Origin: Aliterella atlantica CENA595
GTDB lineage: Bacteria; Cyanobacteriota; Cyanobacteriia; Cyanobacteriales; Chroococcidiopsidaceae
Length of the DNA: 64,000 nucleotides
Direction of reading: 5' to 3'
Assembly (NCBI RefSeq): GCF_000952155.1
Contig: NZ_JYON01000003.1
Location: 1-64,000, forward strand
The position numbers and the translations under genes are program-made. The notes below the pieces were generated by a model. It did no database searches. It saw only the letters and a program-made list of their open reading frames with translations, and had not been told where the DNA came from. Shown here piece by piece: positions 34,782-44,513 of the stretch; positions within the stretch are counted from its first letter, which is position 1, and every line of letters starts with the position of its first letter.

Positions 34782-36353
34782 ATGACAGAAGCAACTACTA
34801 AAGTAAGTCAAAATAAGTTTGAGAAATTTAAGAGTGAAAAAGATGGTCTTGCTGTCAAAGCAGAGTTAGAACAATTTGCGTCTATCGGCTGGGAAGCTAT
34901 GGACGAAACAGATAGAGAACATCGGCTTAAATGGTTGGGCGTGTTCTTTCGTCCGGTGACACCAGGCAAATTTATGATGCGCCTGCGTTTACCTAACGGA
35001 ATTATTACCAGCGCTCAAATGCGGGTACTAGGTGAAGTAATAGAACGTTATGGTGATGATGGTAGCGGCGATATTACAACTAGACAAAATATTCAACTGC
35101 GCGGTATACGGATCGAAGACTTGCCCAATATATTTAATAAATTTAAGGGCGTTGGTTTAACTAGCATTCAGTCAGGGATGGATAATGTCCGCAACATTAC
35201 AGGCGATCCGGTTGCTGGGCTTGATGCAGACGAACTATACGACACGCGCGAATTAGTCAGTCAAATTCAAGATGCGATTACCAATAACGGCGAAGGTAAT
35301 CCAGAATTTACTAACTTACCGAGGAAGTTTAATATTGCGATCGCAGGCGGACGCGATAATTCAGTTCATGCTGAAATCAACGATTTAGCATTTATTCCCG
35401 CTTATAAGAGGGTAGGGGAAGCAGGAGCGCAAGAATTTGGCTTTAACGTGCTAGTTGGCGGCTTCTTCTCAGCTAAACGCTGCGATGCTGCTATTCCTCT
35501 TGATGCTTGGGTAGCACCTGAAGATGTAGTTGCTGTATGTATAGCAGTATTGGAAGTTTACCGCGACAACGGACTGCGGGCTAATCGGCAAAAATCGCGG
35601 CTGATGTGGCTAATAGACGAATGGGGTGTGGATAAATTCCGCACCCAAGTAGCAAAGCAAATGGGTAAACCCTTAGCTAATGCTGCCCCAGAAGATGAAA
35701 TAGATTGGGAAAAACGCGATCATATCGGCGTATATCGGCAAAAACAAGCGGGACTAAACTATATTGGCTTGCATATCCCTGTGGGTCGCCTTTACGCCCA
35801 GGATATGTTTGAACTAGCGCGGATGGCAGAAGTTTATGGCAGTGGTGAAATTCGCTTGAGCGTCGAGCAAAATGTAATTATTCCCAACGTTCCCGATTCG
35901 CGCTTAGAAACGTTGCTCGCCGAACCACTATTAGAAAGATTTTCCATCAATCCCGATACTTTGACACGAGGCTTAGTTTCCTGTACTGGCGCACAATTTT
36001 GTAACTTTGCCTTGATTGAAACAAAAAATCGTGCCTTGGAAGAAGTCGCATCTTTAGCCCAAGAAGTGCAACTAACGCGCCCAGTCCGCATTCACTGGAC
36101 AGGTTGCCCCAACTCTTGCGGACAACCGCAAGTTGCAGACATTGGATTGATGGGAACCAAAGCCCGCAAAAACGGCAAACCTGTAGATGGAGTTGACATT
36201 TATATGGGCGGCAAAGTCGGCAAAGATGCCCATTTAGGTACTTGCGTCATCAAAGGCGTTCCCTGCGAAGACTTGCAACCAGTATTGCGTGACTTATTAA
36301 TCGAGCATTTCGGCGCAACCCTCAAAAAATCTGAAGCTTTAGTTGCTACCTAA
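34782..36353 (+). CDS. nirA: Ferredoxin-nitrite reductase
   Basis: NirA reduces nitrite to ammonium with six electrons from ferredoxin, using siroheme and a [4Fe-4S] cluster. The 523-residue protein has the usual double alpha/beta layout. Cluster ligands are CTGAQFC (Cys401, Cys407) and GCPNSCGQ (Cys442, Cys446); the siroheme/substrate loops include TTRQNIQLRGI and RKFNIAIAGGRDN. There is no fused C-terminal ferredoxin domain, unlike some cyanobacterial forms. It is the first gene of the nir operon behind the NtcA promoter; the start at 34782 agrees with the family length. Confidence 0.97.
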   Translation: MTEATTKVSQNKFEKFKSEKDGLAVKAELEQFASIGWEAMDETDREHRLKWLGVFFRPVTPGKFMMRLRLPNGIITSAQMRVLGEVIERYGDDGSGDITTRQNIQLRGIRIEDLPNIFNKFKGVGLTSIQSGMDNVRNITGDPVAGLDADELYDTRELVSQIQDAITNNGEGNPEFTNLPRKFNIAIAGGRDNSVHAEINDLAFIPAYKRVGEAGAQEFGFNVLVGGFFSAKRCDAAIPLDAWVAPEDVVAVCIAVLEVYRDNGLRANRQKSRLMWLIDEWGVDKFRTQVAKQMGKPLANAAPEDEIDWEKRDHIGVYRQKQAGLNYIGLHIPVGRLYAQDMFELARMAEVYGSGEIRLSVEQNVIIPNVPDSRLETLLAEPLLERFSINPDTLTRGLVSCTGAQFCNFALIETKNRALEEVASLAQEVQLTRPVRIHWTGCPNSCGQPQVADIGLMGTKARKNGKPVDGVDIYMGGKVGKDAHLGTCVIKGVPCEDLQPVLRDLLIEHFGATLKKSEALVAT

Positions 36354-36416
36354 CTATAGGAACTACTGTACCAACGCCCTCACCCTCACAACAATCATCA
36401 AATTCTCCCCAAGAAC

Positions 36417-37748
36417 ATGAACAAGTTTTCCAGACGGCAATTCATTATTACAGCAGGCGCGGCTACAGCAGGTTCTCTTCTAGCTCACGGCTGTAGTTCC
36501 GGTTCGACGAATACAGCTGATGGCGGCGGTAGTGCTAGCCCTGTTGCCAATGTCAGCACCGCAGCTAATGCTCCCAAAGTAGAAACAACCAGCGCTAAAT
36601 TAGGATTTATTGCCCTCACTGACTCTGCTCCCTTAATTGTTGCTTTAGAAAAAGGCATCTTTGCCAAGTACGGCATGACTGATGTCAAAGTTGAAAAACA
36701 AGCATCTTGGCCCGTAACCCGCGACAACTTAGTATTAGGTTCTGCTGGCGGTGGTATTGATGGAGCGCATATATTGTCGCCCATGCCTTATTTGATGGCA
36801 TTAGGTACGATTACTCAAGGCAAACCCGTACCAATGTATATCTTGGCGCGGTTGAACCTCAACGGGCAAGGAATTTCTGTTGCCAATGCATATAAAGAGA
36901 TGAAGGTAGGGACAGATAGTGCGCCTTTAAAAGAAGCTTTTAGTAAAGCTAAAGCTTCTGGCAAAGACCTTAAAGCTGCAATGACCTTTCCTGGCGGTAC
37001 TCACGACCTGTGGATGCGCTACTGGTTAGCAGCAGGTGGAGTAAATCCTGACTCAGACATCTCTGTAGTTCCCGTACCACCTCCACAAATGGTTGCCAAC
37101 ATGAAAGTAGGCAACATGGAAGCATTCTGCGTAGGAGAGCCTTGGAATGGTCAACTTGTCAACCAAAAGCAAGGTTACTCGGCGATAGTTACAGGCGAAC
37201 TGTGGAACGATCACCCCGAAAAAGCTTTCGCCATGCGTGCTGATTGGGTAGATAAAAATCCTAACGCTGCTAAAGCAATGTTGATGGCAGTCCAAGAAGC
37301 TCAACAGTGGTGCGAAAAGGCTGAAAACAAAGAAGAGATGGTAGACATCATCTCCAAGCAAAAGTGGTTTAAAGTTCCAGCCAAAGATATTATTGAGCGC
37401 TCCAAAGGTAATATCGACTACGGCGACGGTCGTACTGTCCAAGACTATCAATACAAAATGAAGTTCTGGGCAGATAACGCTTCTTATCCTTATAAGAGCC
37501 ATGACTTATGGTTCTTAACTGAGAATATCCGTTGGGGAACTTTGCCCGCAGATACAGATACCAAGAAGATTATCGACCAAGTAAACCGCGAAGATTTGTG
37601 GAAAGAAGCAGCTAAAGCGCTTGGCGTTCCCGATGCCGAAATTCCTAAGAGTACCTCGCGCGGCGTTGAGAAGTTTTTTGATGGTGTTACCTTCGACCCA
37701 GAAAACCCCCAAGCTTACTTGAAGTCTTTGAAGATTAAAAAAGCCTAA
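36417..37748 (+). CDS. nrtA: Nitrate/nitrite-binding lipoprotein NrtA
   Basis: This is the periplasmic substrate-binding component of the nitrate/nitrite ABC transporter. The 443-residue protein has a twin-Arg-like lipoprotein signal (SRRQFIITAG, lipobox AHGC with Cys26), a Gly/Ser/Ala linker and the NrtA domain starting KLGFIALTDSAPLIVALEKG. Further landmarks are GGTHDLWMRYWLAAGG, VPPPQMVANMK and FCVGEPWNGQLV. It is related to the C-terminal half of NrtC. A strong hairpin lies between its stop and nrtB. Confidence 0.97.
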   Translation: MNKFSRRQFIITAGAATAGSLLAHGCSSGSTNTADGGGSASPVANVSTAANAPKVETTSAKLGFIALTDSAPLIVALEKGIFAKYGMTDVKVEKQASWPVTRDNLVLGSAGGGIDGAHILSPMPYLMALGTITQGKPVPMYILARLNLNGQGISVANAYKEMKVGTDSAPLKEAFSKAKASGKDLKAAMTFPGGTHDLWMRYWLAAGGVNPDSDISVVPVPPPQMVANMKVGNMEAFCVGEPWNGQLVNQKQGYSAIVTGELWNDHPEKAFAMRADWVDKNPNAAKAMLMAVQEAQQWCEKAENKEEMVDIISKQKWFKVPAKDIIERSKGNIDYGDGRTVQDYQYKMKFWADNASYPYKSHDLWFLTENIRWGTLPADTDTKKIIDQVNREDLWKEAAKALGVPDAEIPKSTSRGVEKFFDGVTFDPENPQAYLKSLKIKKA

Positions 37749-37757
37749 GTACATACA

Positions 37758-37790
37758 GGGGAAAGGAAAACGCTTCTTTAACCTTTCCCC
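37758..37790 (+). terminator. Intercistronic hairpin between nrtA and nrtB
   Basis: GGGGAAAGG (37758-37766) pairs perfectly with CCTTTCCCC (37782-37790), followed by TTTAT. The short T tract suggests partial termination or 3' protection of the nirA-nrtA message rather than a full stop, because the operon continues. Confidence 0.55.
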
Positions 37791-37832
37791 TTTATCCAGT
37801 GTCTAAGAAAATACTCCAGGAGAAATTAGAGA

Positions 37833-38666
37833 ATGACCGCAACGCTTGCCAGTCGTAGTAAAAAGAAAGCTTCCCAAAAGGCAATTTCTGCAATCGTAAC
37901 TAAGAAGATTATCCCGCCCGTAGCAGCGATCGCTATATTTCTAATTATCTGGCAGTTACTTACTTTAGGCGAAAGTCCCAACATCCCCGCACCTTTAACT
38001 GTGTTGCAAGAAACTTGGGACCCATACATCATCAATCCTTTCTTTGACAACGGCGGTACAGATAAAGGACTCGGCTGGCAGCTATTTGAGAGCTTAAAAC
38101 GGGTAGCAATTGGCTTTTCCTTGTCAACTATTGTCGGGATTACACTAGGTATTTTAATCGGTGCAAATGTCTGGGTATATAACGCTGTAGACCCCCTATT
38201 TCAAGTATTGCGGACTGTTCCACCCTTAGCATGGCTGCCAATTTCTCTAGCAGCATTTCAACAGTCTAACCCTTCAGCAATTTTTGTAATTTTCATTACC
38301 TCGATTTGGCCAATTATCATCAACACAACTGTAGGCGTTCAGCAATTACCCCAAGACTACAGAAATGTCGCCAGAGTGTTGAAACTGTCTGGTTCTAAGT
38401 ATTTCTTTAAAATTCTCTTTCCTGCTACTGTTCCTTACATATTCACAGGCTTAAGAATTGGTATCGGGTTATCTTGGCTAGCGATTGTAGCTGCGGAAAT
38501 GTTAGTCGGCGGTGTTGGTATTGGTTTCTTTATTTGGGATGCCTATAACAGTTCTCTTCTTAGCCAAATTATCTTGGCACTGATTTATGTCGGCATTGTC
38601 GGACTACTCTTAGATCGCTTAGTAGCATTTATTGCTAGCAAAGTAGTTCCTGAAGAACAGAAATAA
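37833..38666 (+). CDS. nrtB: Nitrate ABC transporter permease NrtB
   Basis: A 277-residue inner-membrane permease of the nitrate/sulfonate/taurine type. After a basic N-terminus there are six or so helices (first about 30-48). The EAA-type loop that contacts the ATPase is in the middle (RNVARVLKLSGSKYFFKILFPATVPYIFTGLRIGIGLSW). VGGVGIGFFIWDAYNSS and the C-terminal helix are also typical. It forms the channel of the NrtABCD transporter with the NrtC and NrtD ATPases. Confidence 0.96.
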   Translation: MTATLASRSKKKASQKAISAIVTKKIIPPVAAIAIFLIIWQLLTLGESPNIPAPLTVLQETWDPYIINPFFDNGGTDKGLGWQLFESLKRVAIGFSLSTIVGITLGILIGANVWVYNAVDPLFQVLRTVPPLAWLPISLAAFQQSNPSAIFVIFITSIWPIIINTTVGVQQLPQDYRNVARVLKLSGSKYFFKILFPATVPYIFTGLRIGIGLSWLAIVAAEMLVGGVGIGFFIWDAYNSSLLSQIILALIYVGIVGLLLDRLVAFIASKVVPEEQK

Positions 38667-38744
38667 ATACCAATTGTGAAGTATGAAGGATGAATAATTC
38701 AGCCTTCTATCTCTTGCCTTTATCCTTCAGCCTTAAACTAAATC

Positions 38745-40745
38745 ATGTCAGTATTTGTTGAAGTAGACCACATCGATCGCATATTTCCGCTGCCCAACGG
38801 CAATACTTACACTGCGCTAAAAAATATCGATCTCAAGATCCAGCAAGGAGAATTTATTTCCTTAATTGGACACTCTGGTTGCGGCAAATCTACCTTACTC
38901 AATATTATTGCTGGACTAGATCGCGCTAGCACTGGCGGCGTAATTTTAGAAGGGCGCGAAGTCAAAGAACCAGGTCCCGATCGCATGGTAGTGTTTCAGA
39001 ACTACTCTTTGTTGCCTTGGCTAACCGTATCAGAAAATATCACCTTGGCAGTAGATGAAGTATATAAAAACAAACCCAAGGGCGAACGCAAAGGCATTGT
39101 CGAACATCACATCGACTTAGTAGGGTTGCGCCCTGCCTCAAACAAGCGTCCTGGCGAATTATCCGGCGGGATGAAGCAACGAGTAGCGATCGCGCGGGCG
39201 CTGGCAATTCGTCCCAAGTTATTGCTCTTAGACGAACCATTTGGGGCGCTAGACGCTTTAACGCGCGGTGGTTTGCAAGAACAACTAATGAAAATCTGCA
39301 ACGAAAGCAACCTGACTTGCGTGATGGTAACGCACGATGTCGATGAAGCATTGCTACTAAGCGATCGCATTGTTATGTTAACCAACGGACCAGAAGCGCA
39401 AATTGGTCAAATTCTCGACGTTCCTATTCCTCGCCCCCGCCAAAAACTAGAAGTAGTCAATCACCCTAGTTACTACGGCTTGCGGAACGAAATTATCTAC
39501 TTCCTCAACCAGCAAAAACGCGCCAAGAAGCGCCAACAAGTAAAGCAGCCAGCAGTTATCGCCGCCAATGGTTTAGAGAAAGTAAACCTAGAACTTGGTT
39601 TTATTCCCTTAACTGATTGCGCCCCTCTAGTCGTAGCCAAAGAAAAAGGCTTCTTTGAAAAGTACGGTTTAACTGAAGTAACCTTAAGCCGCGAACCGAG
39701 TTGGAAAGAAATAGCTAAAGGTGTAGGCACAGGTAGACTAGATGCGGCACAAATGGTTGCGGGAATGCCCCTTGCCCTAACATTAGGCGCTGGTGGGAAA
39801 ACGCCAATTCCAGTAGTTAGCGCCATGAACTTATCGCGCAACGGTAACGCCATTACATTTAGCAAGAAACTGTATATCGAAGGCGTAAGAACGCTGGCAG
39901 ATTTTAAAGCTGCGATCGCCCAAACTCCCGATAAAATTCATACATTGGGCATGGTACATCCTGCTTCAATGCACAACTTACTGTTGCGCTACTGGTTAGC
40001 TTCTGGCGGTATCGATCCCGATAAAGATGTCAGCCTCACTGTAATTCCCCCGCCGCAGATGGTATCTAACCTCAAAGCTGGTAATATTGACGGGTACTGT
40101 GTTGGTGAACCTTGGAACTCCCGCGCCGTTTACGAAGACCTCGGCTTTGTGATGGCGACCGATTTGGAAATTTGGGCAGGACACCCAGAAAAGGTACTAG
40201 GCGTAACTGAAGAGTGGGCAAACAAATATCCTCAAACTCACCTAGCATTAGTCAAAGCCCTACTAGAAGCCTGCGAATACTGCGACGACAGACGCAACCG
40301 CGACGAAATTATCGAACTTCTCTGTCGTCCTGAATATGTAGGTACTGCGCCAGAATACACTCGTCCTGGATTTATCGATCCTTACAATCGCGGCGATGGT
40401 TCCGAACCTGAGCAATTATTCTCCTTCAACCAGTTTTATGTCAATAAAACTAATTACCCAGACCGTGCCGAGAAGTTGTGGATTATGACGCAGTTAGCAC
40501 GTTGGGGATTAGTACCCTTCCCCAAAAACTGGGTGGAAATCTTAGGTAGAGTTTGTCGCCCTGACATATTTGGCGAAGCAGCAAGAGAGGTAGGTTTCTT
40601 AGATATTGGACGCGACCCGAAAACAATGATCTTCGATGGCATCGTCTTCGACCCCGACGAACCAATTACATACCTCAAGAGCCTAGAAATCAAGCATCCC
40701 CTCCGCATCGAAGAAGTAGGCATAGATTTAGTCGCCAGTCGGTAG
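38745..40745 (+). CDS. nrtC: Nitrate ABC transporter ATPase fused to NrtA-like domain (NrtC)
   Basis: NrtC has an N-terminal ATPase domain (Walker [10 protein letters not shown] 42-50, signature [14 protein letters not shown], Walker [14 protein letters not shown]) and a C-terminal domain of about 380 residues related to NrtA. The latter starts near ELGFIPLTDCAPLVVAKEKG and includes IPPPQMVSNLKAGN and YCVGEPWNSRAV. In Synechococcus the C-terminal domain senses ammonium-related signals and mediates inhibition of uptake. The full 666-residue length shows the fusion is intact. It is followed by a palindromic repeat before nrtD. Confidence 0.97.
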   Translation: MSVFVEVDHIDRIFPLPNGNTYTALKNIDLKIQQGEFISLIGHSGCGKSTLLNIIAGLDRASTGGVILEGREVKEPGPDRMVVFQNYSLLPWLTVSENITLAVDEVYKNKPKGERKGIVEHHIDLVGLRPASNKRPGELSGGMKQRVAIARALAIRPKLLLLDEPFGALDALTRGGLQEQLMKICNESNLTCVMVTHDVDEALLLSDRIVMLTNGPEAQIGQILDVPIPRPRQKLEVVNHPSYYGLRNEIIYFLNQQKRAKKRQQVKQPAVIAANGLEKVNLELGFIPLTDCAPLVVAKEKGFFEKYGLTEVTLSREPSWKEIAKGVGTGRLDAAQMVAGMPLALTLGAGGKTPIPVVSAMNLSRNGNAITFSKKLYIEGVRTLADFKAAIAQTPDKIHTLGMVHPASMHNLLLRYWLASGGIDPDKDVSLTVIPPPQMVSNLKAGNIDGYCVGEPWNSRAVYEDLGFVMATDLEIWAGHPEKVLGVTEEWANKYPQTHLALVKALLEACEYCDDRRNRDEIIELLCRPEYVGTAPEYTRPGFIDPYNRGDGSEPEQLFSFNQFYVNKTNYPDRAEKLWIMTQLARWGLVPFPKNWVEILGRVCRPDIFGEAAREVGFLDIGRDPKTMIFDGIVFDPDEPITYLKSLEIKHPLRIEEVGIDLVASR

Positions 40746-40756
40746 GCAATTCCGTA

Positions 40757-40779
40757 GAGACGTAGCGGTGCTACGTCTC
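40757..40779. repeat. GAGACGTAGC palindrome, copy 1 (nrtC-nrtD gap)
   Basis: GAGACGTAGC-GGT-GCTACGTCTC is a perfect ten-pair stem with a three-base loop. It is one of three copies in the window (others at 53671-53693 and 58318-58344), placed in the 130-base gap between nrtC and nrtD. Confidence 0.9.
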
Positions 40780-40875
40780 ACCCACCACATCTAGCAGAGA
40801 AAAACAAATTAAATCCATCTCCAAAATTCCCGTTTTTGTCAATAAGCAATATTTCCATTAATCATCACCAAAACT

Positions 40876-41724
40876 ATGCAAACATTAGGCACAACCACCG
40901 CAGTTAGCACATCAACAAAATCAACTTACAAAAACGATCCATTCCTCGTAATTGAAAATGTATCCAAAATTTACCCCACGCCTACAGGTCCTTACACAGT
41001 ATTAGACGGCGTAGAACTTACCGTTCGTGAAGGTGAATTTGTTTGCCTGATCGGTCACTCTGGTTGCGGCAAATCAACATTGCTAAACATGGTTGCAGGA
41101 TTTAATACTCCCTCAGATGGCGAAGTGAGACTGCAATCAAAAGCAGTCAAAGAACCTGGTCCCGATCGCATGATGGTGTTTCAAAACTACTGCTTGCTGC
41201 CTTGGCTAACAGCATTTGAAAATGTCTTCTTAGCAGTTGATTCCGTTTTTCCAGACAAACCTACAGCACAAAAGAAAGCAATTGTCAAAGAACATTTGGC
41301 AATGGTAGGGCTAACAGAAGCCGCCGATAAAAAGCCTACTCAGCTATCGGGAGGGATGAAACAGCGGGTAGCGATCGCTAGAGCATTATCAATTCGTCCG
41401 CAAGTATTGATTCTAGATGAGCCTTTCGGTGCTTTAGATGCGATTACCAAAGAAGAATTGCAAGAAGAACTATTAAAAATTTGGCAAGAGCATCAAGTTA
41501 CAGTCTTGATGATTACTCACGACATTGACGAAGCCTTATTTTTAGCCGATCGCTTAGTAATGATGACCAACGGACCATCAGCAAAAATCGGTGAAGTATT
41601 AAATATTCCCTTCTCTCGTCCTCGCAATCGCGCTCGGATTATGGAAGATCCTGAATACTACAACTTGCGTAACTACGCCCTTGACTTTTTATTCCGCCGT
41701 TTTGCTCACGAAGACGAAGTATAA
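40876..41724 (+). CDS. nrtD: Nitrate ABC transporter ATPase NrtD
   Basis: A 282-residue ATPase subunit pairing with NrtC. Walker [10 protein letters not shown], the Q-loop region [13 protein letters not shown], signature [14 protein letters not shown] and Walker [14 protein letters not shown] are intact, and the switch histidine lies in [15 protein letters not shown]. Unlike NrtC it has no binding-protein extension. Its stop is five bases from the cynS start, so the two are tightly linked. Confidence 0.97.
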   Translation: MQTLGTTTAVSTSTKSTYKNDPFLVIENVSKIYPTPTGPYTVLDGVELTVREGEFVCLIGHSGCGKSTLLNMVAGFNTPSDGEVRLQSKAVKEPGPDRMMVFQNYCLLPWLTAFENVFLAVDSVFPDKPTAQKKAIVKEHLAMVGLTEAADKKPTQLSGGMKQRVAIARALSIRPQVLILDEPFGALDAITKEELQEELLKIWQEHQVTVLMITHDIDEALFLADRLVMMTNGPSAKIGEVLNIPFSRPRNRARIMEDPEYYNLRNYALDFLFRRFAHEDEV

Positions 41725-41729
41725 AACTA

Positions 41730-42173
41730 ATGGCAATTTTAGAACTTACGCAAAAGTTATTAGCTGCCAAAAAAGCTAAAAACATCAGCTTCGACGACTT
41801 GGGAAACTTACTCGGTCGCGATCGCGTGTGGGTAGCAGCATTAATCTACGGTCAAGCTAGCGCTTCGCCAGATGAAGCCAGCAAGTTAGTTCATGCCTTA
41901 GATTTACCTGAAGAAATCGCTGAAGAATTAACTCAATTTCCCCTCAAAGGCTCGTTAGAACCTGTAATCCCCACAGATCCATTAATTTATCGGTTCTATG
42001 AAATTATGCAGGTTTATGGAATGCCCTTAAAAGCGGTAATTCATGAAGAATTTGGCGACGGGATTATGAGCGCCATTGATTTTACAGTCAATGTCGAGAA
42101 AGAAACTGACCCGCAAGGCAATCGCGTCAAAATCGTCATGTCAGGTAAATTTCTACCCTACAAAAAGTGGTAG
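41730..42173 (+). CDS. cynS: Cyanate hydratase (cyanase)
   Basis: Cyanase converts cyanate and bicarbonate to ammonia and carbon dioxide (via carbamate). The 147-residue protein has the N-terminal helix-turn-helix-like bundle and the C-terminal catalytic domain with [15 protein letters not shown] (Arg88 and Glu91) and GIMSAIDF (Ser114). These match the Arg96/Glu99/Ser122 triad of the E. coli enzyme with a constant offset of eight. The protein forms a decamer in known cases. It is embedded between nrtD and narB rather than in a cynABDS cluster, so it should be induced with nitrate assimilation. Confidence 0.97.
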   Translation: MAILELTQKLLAAKKAKNISFDDLGNLLGRDRVWVAALIYGQASASPDEASKLVHALDLPEEIAEELTQFPLKGSLEPVIPTDPLIYRFYEIMQVYGMPLKAVIHEEFGDGIMSAIDFTVNVEKETDPQGNRVKIVMSGKFLPYKKW

Positions 42174-42199
42174 TGCAAGCGTAGAGGGGTTATAAGACG

Positions 42200-44383
42200 G
42201 TGACAGATAGTAGTATCAAAACGCAATGTCCCTACTGCGGTGTCGGCTGCGGTTTGGAAGTGTCGCCGCCCGCCGCTCCTGGAAAAGCAGTTAATCGCGA
42301 TAGCCAAGGCAATCCAGTGTGGAAAGTCAAAGGCGATCGCCATCATCCTTCTAGTCAAGGGATGGTATGCGTCAAAGGAGCAACAGTAGCCGAATCTATA
42401 GACCGCGATCGCTTGCGCTACCCAATGCTCCGCGAGTCTCTAGACCAGCCTTTTCGCCGCGCTAGTTGGGATGAAGCCCTAGATTTAATCGCCAATCGCC
42501 TCAAAACTGTATGTGACGAGTCGGGAGCGAATGCTACTTGTATGTACGGTTCTGGGCAAATGCAAACAGAAGAATACTATGTTGCCCAAAAACTGCTTAA
42601 AGGCTGTCTTGGTACGAACAACTTTGATTCTAATTCCCGCCTGTGTATGTCATCAGCGGTAGCAGGTTACGTGCAAAGCCTCGGTTCTGACGGACCGCCC
42701 TGCTGTTATGAAGATTTGGATTTAACTGATTGTGCTTTTATTATTGGCTCTAACACTGCTGAGTGTCACCCAATAGTATTTAACCGTTTGCAAAAACACC
42801 ACAAACGCAACCATCACGTCAAGCTAATAGTTGTCGATCCTCGCCGTACCCCTACAGCGGAAGTTGCAGACTTGCATTTAGCCATTCAACCAGGTACAGA
42901 TATTGACTTGCTCAATGGCATTGGTTACTTACTATTGCAATGGGGAGAAATAGATAGAAGTTTTATCGACGAATGTACTAGCAAATTCTCAGATTTTGCT
43001 GAAGTTGTCCAGCACTATCCACCCCAGGAAGTTGCTAAACGCTGCGGCATTTCTGCTAAAGAAGTTGAACTTGCAGCGCGTTACTGGAGCGAATCTAAGC
43101 GCGTTTTATCCCTGTGGTCGCAAGGAGTCAACCAGTCCTCTGAAGGTACTGCCAAAGTATGTAGCTTGATTAACTTGCACTTGCTTACAGGACAAATTGG
43201 TAAGCCTGGGTGCGGTCCTTTCTCCCTTACAGGTCAGCCGAATGCTATGGGCGGAAGGGAAGTAGGCGGGTTAGCGCACTTATTACCTGGGTATCGCTCG
43301 GTAAGTAATGCCCAACATCGGCAAGAATTAGAACACTTGTGGCAACTGCCCCCCGGACAAATTTCCCCATCCCCTGGTCGCACTGCTTGGGACATAATTA
43401 GAGGGCTAGAAACGGGCGAAGTACAATTTCTGTGGGTTGTAGCGACAAATCCAGCAGTTAGTTTGCCCGATTTAGAACGAGTAAAAGCAGCGCTTGCTAA
43501 GTCGCCTTTTACAGTTTGTCAAGACGCTTACTACCCTACTGAAACTACAGCTTACGCCCATGTTTTGCTTCCTGCGGCACAATGGGGTGAAAAAACTGGG
43601 GTAATGACAAATTCAGAGCGAGTAGTAACGCTATGTTCTGCTTTTCGTTCTCCTGTCGGCGAAGCAAAACCCGACTGGGAAATTATTTCTCAAGTAGCTA
43701 GGCGAATTGGATTTGGCAATAAGTTTGCCTTTACTAGCTCCGCCCAAGTATATGCCGAGTACGTGCAAGTAACGCGCGATCGCCCCTGCGATATGACTGG
43801 ACTTAGCCACGAACGTCTGTTAGCTGATGGTCCGACTCAATGGCCCTGTCCCGATCGGGGCAATGCTTCCCCAAAAAGGCTTTATACAGACTTGCGTTTT
43901 CCTACTGCTGACGGACGCGCTAAGTTTTCAGCTTGCCACTCTCAGGGACTTGCAGAACCCGCCGATCCAGAATATCCTTTTGTCTTGACTACAGGCAGAC
44001 TTTACGGACACTGGCACACGCAAACTCGCACCGGACGCATTGATAAAATTAAGCAAATGCATCCCGAACCATTTATGGAAATTCATCCCCGCGATGCACG
44101 TACGCTAGGAATTGAAGACAATCAATGGGTAGAAGTACGCAGTCGTCGAGGTATAGCCCAGTTTCCAGCTAAAATTACCAGTGCGATCGCTCCTAATACA
44201 GTTTTTGTGCCTATGCACTGGGGTTATTTATGGGCAGACAAATCGGAAGCCAACGCCCTAACTCATCCCAAGTCTTGCCCTCATTCTCTGCAACCAGAGT
44301 TGAAAGCTTGTGCTGTGCAAATTGTGCCTTTAGCTGTGAAGTCAACTGACGAGCGTCGCCTGAGCGTCCTGCAAAACTCTTGA
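42200..44383 (+). CDS. narB: Ferredoxin-nitrate reductase NarB
   Basis: NarB reduces nitrate to nitrite with electrons from ferredoxin, using bis-MGD molybdenum and one [4Fe-4S] cluster. The 727-residue protein has the cluster ligands CPYCGVGC (Cys10, Cys13, Cys17) and Cys57. The molybdopterin-binding region includes [16 protein letters not shown] and [17 protein letters not shown] (the Cys likely coordinates Mo), and the C-terminal dinucleotide-binding domain starts near [20 protein letters not shown]. The start is GTG at 42200. It is the last gene of the nir operon, 26 bases after cynS. Confidence 0.96.
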   Translation: MTDSSIKTQCPYCGVGCGLEVSPPAAPGKAVNRDSQGNPVWKVKGDRHHPSSQGMVCVKGATVAESIDRDRLRYPMLRESLDQPFRRASWDEALDLIANRLKTVCDESGANATCMYGSGQMQTEEYYVAQKLLKGCLGTNNFDSNSRLCMSSAVAGYVQSLGSDGPPCCYEDLDLTDCAFIIGSNTAECHPIVFNRLQKHHKRNHHVKLIVVDPRRTPTAEVADLHLAIQPGTDIDLLNGIGYLLLQWGEIDRSFIDECTSKFSDFAEVVQHYPPQEVAKRCGISAKEVELAARYWSESKRVLSLWSQGVNQSSEGTAKVCSLINLHLLTGQIGKPGCGPFSLTGQPNAMGGREVGGLAHLLPGYRSVSNAQHRQELEHLWQLPPGQISPSPGRTAWDIIRGLETGEVQFLWVVATNPAVSLPDLERVKAALAKSPFTVCQDAYYPTETTAYAHVLLPAAQWGEKTGVMTNSERVVTLCSAFRSPVGEAKPDWEIISQVARRIGFGNKFAFTSSAQVYAEYVQVTRDRPCDMTGLSHERLLADGPTQWPCPDRGNASPKRLYTDLRFPTADGRAKFSACHSQGLAEPADPEYPFVLTTGRLYGHWHTQTRTGRIDKIKQMHPEPFMEIHPRDARTLGIEDNQWVEVRSRRGIAQFPAKITSAIAPNTVFVPMHWGYLWADKSEANALTHPKSCPHSLQPELKACAVQIVPLAVKSTDERRLSVLQNS

Positions 44384-44513
44384 TGGAAAATAGACAATAT
44401 CAGATTTAAAATGCTGTCTTGAATAACTCATAATTTATATAGTATGGGTTTGCACTTACTACTACTTGAAATCTGCATGGGCGTAAAGATTGTTGTGAGG
44501 GCTTGTAGCAAAA

